This document shows, in pieces, positions 25,195 to 35,800 of a stretch of DNA of 64,000 nucleotides. Position 1 is the first letter of the stretch; every line of letters begins with the position of its first letter. The DNA comes from Pteria penguin. Taxonomy: Eukaryota > Mollusca > Bivalvia > Pterioida > Pteriidae. Below the pieces are notes generated by a model. It ran no database searches. It saw nothing but the letters and a program-made list of their open reading frames with translations, and was not told the origin of the DNA. The DNA lies in NCBI GenBank assembly GCA_035048485.1, contig CM068589.1, forward strand, positions 8,100,024 to 8,164,023, given 5' to 3'. Both the position numbers and the translations under genes were made by a program.

Positions 25195-25920
25195 GTAATA
25201 TCTCATGGAGCAGAAGCGTCCTATTTGAAGTTGCACAGGGAACATTACTTGTCCTTCTGCTTTTTCTTACATTAATTTGTCATACTTCAGGTTTTTTGCA
25301 GCTGATTCCTTAATGTTTCGTACAATCAACAGGGTAGCAACATTTTAGCGATACCTCGCAACACTACAGGAATGCGGAATGAAAGTATCACAATATTATA
25401 ATAATAATAACCACAAACTAGAAGTAGAATCATGCAAGTACCTGGGAATAACAATTAGCAACAAACTGATGTAGAATAAGCATACCAATGCCATGATATC
25501 GAAAATTAACAGGGTTCTCGACTTCATCAAGCAAAACCTCAGATGTTGTAGAATATCTTTGAAGGTCTAACGCTGGATTTTGTTGCCTTATATGGAACCC
25601 TTTTATCACCGATCATATCAACCAGATAACTTCACAAACTAAACCATCTTACTGAAATGGAAACAATTGAAGATAAGAAGAGTAGAAATTGACCTCCTGT
25701 TGCTATTACAATTTCCGCACAACTTATTTGCCATTCTAGCGGAGCCTAATCGACAGAATACCTTCCATCCACAAGAAGAAATGTGTACCTGTTTTCCCCC
25801 TGACGTACCATCAAGGGTTGGAACAAAAATACCATTAGCACTGCTATCAGGTTGTTCCTAGAAGAACTACCAGACAGTAGTCGGAAGTCTTATTTCAGCA
25901 AAGTGTAAGGAGTATATATG
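25195..25920 (+). pseudogene. CR1/jockey-like LINE reverse-transcriptase 3' relic
   Basis: Decayed pieces keep the typical order: VAQGTLLVLLLF (from SGVPQGTVLGPLLF-type sequence) near 25230, then SCKYLGITISNKLM followed by NKHTNAMISKINRVLDFIK near 25430-25530, then RTIKGWNKNT near 25805. In CR1/jockey elements these are the end of the RT domain and the C-terminal region. Stops and frame changes occur throughout, so it is a fossil. It ends about 500 bp upstream of gene B. Confidence 0.7.
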
Positions 25921-26291
25921 TTCTATGCAGAATTAAATCTTCACTGTCACATAGAATTTAACGTTCAGCATTTGAGTACACTTCGAAATGGATGAGAAGA
26001 AGAATCCGACTTTATTTTCTTGTGTGACTTCAGGCTGACGGATTCATTTGATCCTATAACAATTTGGCCGTTATTTCTGACAGTTACAATTACATGTTTT
26101 TAAATTTCTGTAAAATCACAAGGACATTTATAGCACATAAAACTCTGTGAATATTTTATCTCTTAATGTTTATATTCATATTATTTCACTTTTTGCTTTT
26201 ATTGGAAAGATGTATATGCATTTCATTTTATTCTAACGTTGGTTCTCTCTTGCTTGAGCGTGACTTCGAAGATTGTTTTCAATTTGAAAGA

Positions 26292-26412
26292 TATAAATAC
26301 ACATTTGTCAAAACAGTCTTTTCCTGAATTCACTTACTTCCGTCCTTGTATCAATGAGAATTTATTTTACAGATATTAGTCATTATTATTTAGCATCACA
26401 GTTCATATTGTC
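26292..26412 (+). promoter_or_regulatory. Gene B 5' flank, block shared with gene C
   Basis: ATATAAATAC at 26291-26300 is a TATA-like element about 115 bp before the ATG. The segment 26327-26372 (TTACTTCCGTCCTTGTATC then AATGAGAATTTATTTTAC) aligns with 56341-56385 upstream of the gene C ATG (TTAACTTCCGCCATCGTATC then AATGTGAATTCATTTC). Retention outside the coding sequence suggests a shared 5' UTR or promoter element. Confidence 0.45.
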
Positions 26413-26476
26413 ATGGATGCTGTTATAGTGTGTTGGATAATATTGTTACATGGATACTTATGTGCAGCAATTTGTG
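26413..26476 (+). CDS. Gene B exon 1: start and signal peptide
   Basis: ATG at 26413 opens 21 codons (MDAVIVCWIILLHGYLCAAI, then C) plus one base before GTATGT. The stretch is hydrophobic with small residues near its end, as in a cleavable signal peptide. The gene C exon 56442-56505 has the same length, phase and endings (C-x-A-x-C then split Gly/Asp codon), which supports this start. Confidence 0.75.
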
Positions 26477-29400
26477 GTATGTACATGTATAATACATAAC
26501 TAAATGAATACAAATGTATATGAAATGATCACTTTTCTACATTATTAAATAAATCTGAATTGGATTCAATTATGGAATGATATGTTTGTTATTGGTGTTG
26601 TGTTCACAAAATCTCCTAGTGCATTCTGGCTTCATTAAATAAGTTCTACCAAGGAACTTAAAATTCCGATAAAGGAATTGCTTTTAATTTCTGCTAACAT
26701 TTATTGATGTCGAAGTTGATTTTTTCTTGATATCGATAGTACTGTGCTAATAATTCTGATTTAATAAACGCTCTTGATATTACGAGTTGGCATAGCCATA
26801 CACAATTGCAGGTACAAGCTTCATCCGCCATTTATTGTAAACGCATTCCGGCTGTGGCTATTGAATATGAATACCACCACTGTATTTTTATATAAATAGT
26901 GTACTGTATGCGTATTTCACATGTATTACAGTTATTAGCAACATTATTAAATATTAAGATGCAGAGTTATTTGAAGAAACTTTAGGAAAACCTAACGATA
27001 AATGCCCGCGTAGTGTACTGTTTTTGTAGGTTAACGAGTTTATTAAAATAAATATTAACAAACATGATTTGTTTTCGTGACTTTGATTCGTTTATCTTGC
27101 AGACTTACAGTTGGATTCTAAAAATCAAACAATTACTCTGTCAAATACTACATTACACTTAACGGCTAGTATACCTAACTTGAGAGAACAACCCAGATTC
27201 CAATGGTCGTATGTCGTGAGTATAAGTTTTATGTGCCGTCAAATTTTGAAAACCATGCTACTGGGATATTTGCTATGTTCAAGTGGCACTAACAACACTA
27301 CGAGCTAAATATACATATATATTCTAAAAAAAAAACATTAAAAATAAGGAATAATTACAACCCAAACGAAGTGTTCTATAAGGAGATGACGTTTAATTTT
27401 ATTGCATTACGGTGACCATATTAGAGTAGCAAATCCTTGTCTCCTTGACTTAAATCTGGTATGCAGTATGCGTTTTCCCGCCCTGTGCGCACCGGTGTTC
27501 TATTTTTTTCGGATGAGACAGTAAAATCCGAAGTCCCGTGTCACGGTAGGCGTGGCACTTCAAACAATTCCTCATCCGGTGGGTCCGTTGCAAAGGTCTA
27601 AATTTCTATGCAATGCATTAGGCAGATGCCGTCACCATATACGTGAAATAATCGTGGAGTGACGTAAAACAATATCCAATCAATCAACCTTTTATTCAAA
27701 TACATAAACCATTCACTCAATCCGGTAATAATAAAAATGTGACATGAAATTTTATTTTAATGAGCAACGCAGTAATGGCCGAATATATCAGAATGAAAGG
27801 CCAGCATGGTAAAATCTAAATTCAAAGGACTTTGAAAGCAGCATCATATTTGCCAGCATAAACGAGTAACCACTCTGTTAAATCCAACAGATATATTACA
27901 ACTTTCTGACATTTATATTTAAGAACTCTGAAGGAGCTGTAGTATCTGACAATATTTGCTATTCCCACCAACACTACATCAACACAACAAAATGCTACAT
28001 AAGATGGCCACGTAATGCTGACATTCTGATGTATGGCCCTGTATATATACGTGTCAGAATACTAGATGGAGAATGCCAGAATGCTACCGACATATCAAAG
28101 CAGATCATATTTCCAGGTTAGCTTGTAATATTGAAGTGTAAATAATGAAATGAAATGTTTAATATAAGAACTCCTTATTACAATACCTTCTTATTAAAAA
28201 ATGTTACATTCTGATTTATCAATGATTACTGTATGTAAAATTATATTACATTTCACAATGTGTTCCGTCAGTCATCTATGAAAATGATACTTTTCTTTTA
28301 CGTGATTACAGCTCTTTAAATACGACACAGTGATAATTCTTTCTTTGCTCTCTTCTGTATCATTATCATAATTTGTCATGTATATTGGTTTAGTACCATG
28401 GGAAATACATCGAGAATCGCCGACTGCCTACGCATGCATAACAACTGATCCCTTTGTTTGGATAATGAAGTGGACACTTATGTCTGACAATTACCTACAC
28501 AACACTTTATTAGTAGATGTATCAACGTGCAAAGGGACTTCTGTATTATTTTATCATAATATGACTTGTGACTTCTGGAATAAAAGTGTACATTCATATC
28601 AATGATAAATTTCTCGACGAACGGCTGGAATACAAAATTCGTTGTTCTACATACCCCGATGGATATGAAGGAAGTCGGTTCGAAGAAATATTTGGAGGTA
28701 AGTCTAACTTTTCCTTTTCATATGAATGTATTGATCTGAATCGGACATTCAAACATTAAGTTTTGCTTTTTCCCGATGGATATGAAGGAAGTCGGTTTGA
28801 AGAAATATTTGGAGGTAAGTCTAACTTTTCCTTTTCATATGAATGTATTGATCTGAATCGAACATTCAAACATTGAGTTTTGCTTTTTCCCCACCCCCAA
28901 TTTGAGGCAGAAGGACTAATGCTGAACATCAGTTTATGGTATCGCATGACATGGACATTGGGTATATCCGAGAAAAAAAAAGAAATGTTCTGCAGATGAT
29001 TTGTAGTCTAGCATATGGTGGGTTTTATTATTATTTATTTATTTAGTTTCAAAATTTGTTTTTGATGTAATTGTAGGACATCTTATTTCTCAATTGTTAT
29101 TCTGTCAATAAAAGTTGAATAACTCTCAGACATTTTTTTCTATATCAGACTCATACCCTAACAAATACTTATATAAAAGGATTTATTAAGGATAATTTAT
29201 AAGTCCTACGTGTCCTGTCTTGTAAAATGCGCTTGTATCGAGATGTCCACGTTATCATACATACACAACTATTTCATCAGCTATTTTCATATTTAGCATC
29301 TCAGTCTAGATAGATGTTTTATGCTCATTGGAATTGCAATGTTCCCAATTAGAAATAATGATGCAGTGTAACCCATTGGAAAAACAATAATAATATCTAT

Positions 29401-32400
29401 TCAGGTTCAGGAAGAGCTACTTTACAAACTAAATTTAGACGAATAGTTCTCTGAGAATCCGAGATGCTGTTCCCATATATTCATAAGGTGAAGGTCCTTT
29501 TATTTATTACTGTTGCCATACATATTTGGTCTCTCCGTATTTTGAATCGTAAGATGTCAAATGTAAACTTACAATAAATCACGCTTGTCCTGCATTTGTT
29601 CTTAACTCCAAGTTGGTATCATTATTTATTATTGGGAACATTGATATTCAATTATTCCCAGAAGTTTTTAAAAGTAACTCATCACTAAATATAACTTCTT
29701 TTTAATAACCATCTATAATCTTGACGTAATCTATTTACATATCATAGACCAATGACATAAACATGTAATATATACGTCAAACTAATGGTAGCAAGCATAA
29801 GAAGTTTGGGGGTTTTTTTCTTTTACCTTAGTTATTTTAATTTCCTTTTAAAGCAAAACCTGAAAGTAGCTGGTGTCACTAAAAAGAATGTACAAGGGAC
29901 ATTTTCTGAGCCCTGAAATTCAGTGGAGAGATCATTTCAAATTTCAAAATTTTGACATTGAAGAAACACTAGTAGTCGAAATGCTCATATGGTGTTCTAA
30001 ACCGATACAGGTATATATGTTCTGATATTGTTTTTATCGCTAGGCCGATACCTTTGCAAGCCGGCGTGGCCTAGTGGTATCGCGCTTCCCTCCTGATCGG
30101 GAGGCCGGGGTTCGAGTCTCGATCTGGCTATGCCAGTGTCCTGTTTTTCAGATGAGATAGTAAAAACCGAGGCCCCGTGTCGTGGTATGCACGGCACATT
30201 AAAGATCCCTCACTGCATCAGATGGGTCCGTAGCCAAGGTCAAAATTTGTATGCCCCGCATCAGGCAGATGCCGTCACCATATACGTGAAATATTCTTAA
30301 TGTGACGTTAAACAAAAATGAATCGATCGATAAAAGAAAAAGAAAAACAAAAAAACCCCGATACCATTGCTAGTGTGTGGTTTGTACCCACGGGCATCAT
30401 AGGCCCAGTTTTCAATATTTATATACTGATCCGAAATAAATACATCGCTCTTCAAACTTACCGTGATAAAGCTCTGTAATATAGATTGTAAATATATCGT
30501 AAAGGTAGTATTTCCCCAAGCATGTAATTTATAGTAAAACTAAGGAGTATCTGCCTTCTATTAGTCTGTCCTTAGACGAATTCTTTGATTATTACTGTTA
30601 ATTCAGTTTAGTAATTAAATGTCTAGTGGAATGTCAATACTTGTGATTTGTGATTGTGAGAATATTTCCTATCCGTCTGTCCATATTGTACTACATGTCT
30701 TTTGAATAACGTTCTTACACTTTTAAAGAATATTTAACAAAAGAAGGTATTTGAGTGTTCCACTGATTCGCGCAACAGGCATACATGTACTCCGCTCCTA
30801 CAATACGATTCATCGGACAGAGAAAAGCCGCTCCTGTCGCCTAAAATTTATTGGTCGATTATTGATCAATGGCTTACTCATCTATCATAATTATAAAAAA
30901 AACCCTTGATATTATACTAACAATTTGAATTTGTCAAATCTCATGGAAAATTGTCATATCCCAAACTCAGAGATACTATGAACAATTTCAATATGTAAAC
31001 ACAATTCTTATGTAATGAAATTTAATGGCAGTCATCTTTTTTAAGTTCAAATGGGTGAAAAGTTTTGTTTTATAGTTTCACCGGGATAACTTTTCTCTTG
31101 CTATTGTGTTGTTGTTGGGGGGTAGGGGGTGGTCGTTGTTGTTGACCACGTTAAAGTAGACTACAACAACAAAAGCGAATTTTCAAATGTAAGAAGTGCT
31201 CAATAAAAATTTTGAGCAATTTAATTGAAGATTTTGATAAAGTTATGACTTTACGGTCATATACGGATATAATAAAAAGGACAGGAACGCAACCACAGAT
31301 TGTACGATTGTCGATGAACAAGACGATATACTTAAAATACTTGGATGCTGAATGTAACTTTTGGAAGATATGCGATGTGTATAGTAATGCAAAATACGAA
31401 GGTAACTGGTAAATAAAAAGGCTTTTCCCGGAAACCATTATCTCCTCTAATTTTCAGAGATCTATGAATGTTCGCAGCAGTGTGTGTTGTTGTAGACATT
31501 GACAACATTGAATGTCGTGAAAAGTAAAATAATTATTCAACCACGGGCATTCCAAGAACTAAGCATATACCCGCGGATTCAGATGAGTGTACCTAGAATT
31601 AAATCGAGAAAATAGAATGATATATTTGGACTGCAGTCATCTGTTGCTCTACGTAACGTGTCCATATCTTACTCAGTCATTACGAAACATGCACTGCTGC
31701 TTTGCGCGTGAGAGAGAACTCCACAGGTTGAGTCTTCTAACGGCTTGCCGGTGCATTATATTTTAGATGAGACATTGTTAATATTTAAATTGGCTTTTGG
31801 TGTCAATGTCAAACAGACGCTGGTTATAGAATCGCCCGTTTCCGATTTCTTTGTCATAAAATAATCATACTGCTTGTGACTACAGTTGTGCCGTTTCCTT
31901 TTTTCTGTGACTGCGAATAATACTAATTCACATACACCTACGGCATCACTACGGGTTTCGCCAGTCGGCAACGGATGCGTATTTCTCCATGGTACCAGAT
32001 TCTATCTCTGCAATTGCTCTTGATATATGTGTATATCAGAGATGCTGAAAACAGTTGGACTGACGGATCCAGACATTCTGTCAGTCCGGATGAAAATCTG
32101 TCAGTCTGAACAAAAATATTTGAATATTGTGATAAGTTTTCTAAAATTGCTGCGATAATATCAAATAAACTCCATTTTAATATTTTCATTACATTTATTA
32201 CATTTAATCATTATCTGTTTCACTTTCATAAACCAATTCTTTAATCATTCTGTCATTCTCTCTTTCGTCCTGCAGCTCACAGTCACTCTCACTTTCACTC
32301 TCACATTCATTCTGTGACTCCCTATCCCTCTCGATTTCATTCTCTTGAACTATTTCACTCTCCTCTCGATAAACATTTAGATCTTGTACTATCACTACAC

Positions 32401-32833
32401 TGTCATTTGATAACTGTTTTGTACCTGCACCGTCTGTTTCCTCTTATCTACCACTTTCCATCCTCTTATAGTACATGTGCCCTCTGGTTAGAATAATTAT
32501 ATTTTATATATGGGATTTATATATTCTTCATTTTTTTTAATGACAACTGGCGAAACATACAAAATCTCTCTACAGCTTGATATTACACAATATTCTTTAT
32601 CAAATTTCTGTGTAGAATTCAAAACAAAACAAAACAAAAACAGAAAAACTTAATAACTCCCACCACCCCCTCATAACACTTTAATCAAAAAGAAAGGGAA
32701 AAAAACAAAACAAACAAAAAAGAGAATGAAAAAAACCCTCTAAAACACTACAAAAAACAAAACAAAACAAAACCAAATCAAAAACATCAAAAAAAAAAAA
32801 ACAAAAAAACAAAAAAAAAAAACCAAAACAAAC

Positions 32834-32866
<33 letters not shown>

Positions 32867-35800
32867 GATAATAATAGTCAGACTTCTTTACTTTTTCCAA
32901 ATCAATTTGCTGTAGTGGTGTAGTAATTTGAACTCTGATGAGTTGGCACATATTACATACATTTGTTGGTTTTCTAAATTTAAATTTAAACAAGAGCAAC
33001 GCCTAGCGAGGTATAATACGCCCGTCGCTTAATTCGGACGGGATTAATCCGCATTTGGCATGATTTTCATGAAAAACATCTGACGTTTACTAAAGTTAAT
33101 TGCTTTTCATAGCATTTTATCATAGGAATAAGTCCAAGGGCAATAACTCCTGCAGAAATTGTCCTATCCAACCCATCTTGGAACTTGACCTGCAAAAAAA
33201 GAATTTTTTTTAGTGCAAGCCCGGACTTTTTTGCCGTCTTTCAAGATATTGAGTTGAAATATGGTATATGGCTTTATTTCAAGCGGCGTCAGTACCAGAT
33301 TGAGTTTTGCTACGATTAACCAACTTTTGACGAATTTATGGCCCTTGGACTTATAACTTTCAAGTTTTTTTTTCAGAAATTCATTAAAAATCTATTTTTA
33401 GTAAAAACATTATGAAATTTATCAACTATCACATATATTACGGGTTTCAATATCTTTTTCTTCATTTTTGAGAAATTTATAATTTTAGGAGGGGGGGGGG
33501 GGTGGCTTGTACTAAAAAATTTCAAGTTTTTTTTTTTTGCAGGTCAAATTCCAAAATGGGTTAGATTGGACCATTTCTGCTGGAGTTATTGCCCTTGGAC
33601 TTCTTCCTATGATAAAATGCTATGAAACGCAATTAACTTTAGTAAACGTCAGATGTTTTTCATTAAATTATGCCAAATGCGAATTGATCCCGTCCGAATT
33701 AAGCGACGGGCGCATTATGCCACGCTAGGCGTTGCTCTTGTTACTCTGTATGTTGGTAGCGTTGTTAATTTACAGTCTGATCACATATTTTTCATCGACA
33801 ATCTTTTAAAATAGGGTTTCGATTATTCTGTAGTAAATGATTGGTAATAATAAATATAGAACATATATACCTTTTAATCTTGTGCACCAGATGCGCATTT
33901 CGACAACTAATGTCTCTTCATTGATGCTGAATGATTGGAATTCTCATAATACATAGATATTTGAATAGCAGTGTTGGGACCAAAATGACAGAAAATTGAA
34001 CAAAATAATTCATCTAAGGACATAGCTTTGCATGAGGAAGATGGTAATAAATTGTATTTATTGAAAAAAATCCATAATATAGAAGGGAGGGCAGACCCTG
34101 ACTCACTCACTATTCTGATGTGGACAGGAATGACAATTGTGAGTGTAAAACATTAGGTTACAATTGATTTAGATTATATTTCTTGACAACTTCAGCATTT
34201 GACATAATTTGTCAAGCATACGAGTAAGTGATTCAACTTACTTGTGGGAAAACATTTTTGGTAAAATAATCAATGACCTTGCCATCTTGTTTATTTGTGA
34301 CCTACGTTTAGAAAAATAAACTTTGGCTGTAAACTTTCAGCCATAGATTCTAATACTTTCATATGTCACGTGTGTGTTCCATACTGTGACGCTTGAGTAC
34401 CTTCAAGTACATTACAAGCATTAGAAAAATTTTGGCCTTCAATTTTGCATTGTAGTCATTCTGAGTGTAATATTTCACTTGTGTCCTCCTTGCTGAGAGC
34501 TTTCCATTGATCTCATTATTTATGGTCATATCATCATGACATTCACATTAGAATTGTGTTGCCCCGATAACACTTTACCACATCCAGTAACTGCATTTCT
34601 TTTAAATATGTCATGCTATTTTACGTTTGGTTTATTTCTTCCGAGTGCTTATAGACAAATAGGTGTAATATAGTGGTAGAAACGTGATCCGTCAAAGTGA
34701 AATGACTACCATATTGTACACGTACAAAAGTTCCCCGCAAAGGGTTTGATTTAAGTGTTATTATAGCCTTTTTCTTGATGGTATGTGACTGAGACACAGT
34801 GTTTGTTCAGATCCATGTAAATAGACAGTGCTGAATTTTTTTGTTTCGTCTGTCTATCAGGGCATTCATGGCGGGTGTGACTAACCAAATAGGAGACGCT
34901 CACTCCTTCCGGGTACCTGGTCTCACCTCTGAATTTCAGGGTCCGTGATTGCCCTGCGGTACATTGTTGTTAGTGCCATAGTCATGTGACATTAGTTATT
35001 TTCGTATTTTTGCATATATGTAAATTAATAACCTTATTTTCTTTCTTTTGAAGGCTCGATATCTACAACGAATACATTGGAAGTAACAGCCACTAAAATT
35101 ATCACCAGTGCAAAAAATGACTGCAAGCATACAGCAGGTATTACTTTCACGAATTTGTTTGTGTGTGTGTATGTTTTTTTTTTTTTTGTTTGTTTGTTTC
35201 TTTGTTTTTGTTTTTGTTTTTTTTTTGGGGGGGGGGGGGGGGCGGCCCCTGTCCTAGTTTAAGGTTGACGATTAAGATAATAGTTTGCAACAACCTTAAT
35301 CTAATAGGTGTATATGACTGAGTTATAGCTTCATTGTTTAAGATAGTGGCTTTCTTTAGTAATTGTTTCATGCCTAACTGAAATTACTGCACGGCGTTTG
35401 CTAGGCACAGAAATCTATCCCTGCATGGAGGTCCAATGCAAAGCATTCAGAGTTTGTTACATTTCACGGTTACCTTTTGCTGTCTCATTTGAAAAACAAG
35501 GCAAAAACGAGCCATCAGTCGACCTTGAGCCCGGAACTTCCCTGTATGGAACAAAACACCTTTAGACTCCGAGCTAAAATAGTCAATAAACAAGACTGAA
35601 TACACAAAAGTATTGTGTTAATAATTGTAAATCTATAAAGTTTTTTTGTAGTATATTTAGACCGTGTACGGCAACTTTGCCTAGCCTACAAAGCATGCCG
35701 CACGCCACGAAGACAACCATCCAAATAATTTTTTTTCCGACAATCCATATCAAGGCAATAAAAGTTAACTACAAAACTCGGATATAGCAACATGAATGTT

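Larger units (their letters stand above)
28889..35053 (+). other. Gene B intron 4, 6.4 kb, repeat-rich
   Basis: It holds a SINE (30060-30334), a large fold-back element (32989-33742), a hammerhead-like repeat copy (33840-33960), A/C-rich low-complexity DNA (about 32630-32870) and a GGAGACGCTCACTCC repeat (34860-35040). No internal gene is supported. An exon-like open frame at 31200-31402 (ending before GGTAACT) has no recognisable motif. Confidence 0.5.

Noticed and set aside
31200..31412. Exon-like frame ending at GGTAACT in gene B intron 4
   Set aside because: Some coding texture, but no match in genes A or C and no convincing acceptor.
33840..33960. Treating the 33.9-kb unit as part of gene B
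   Set aside because: It matches the dispersed hammerhead-like unit in other loci and is antisense to gene B.
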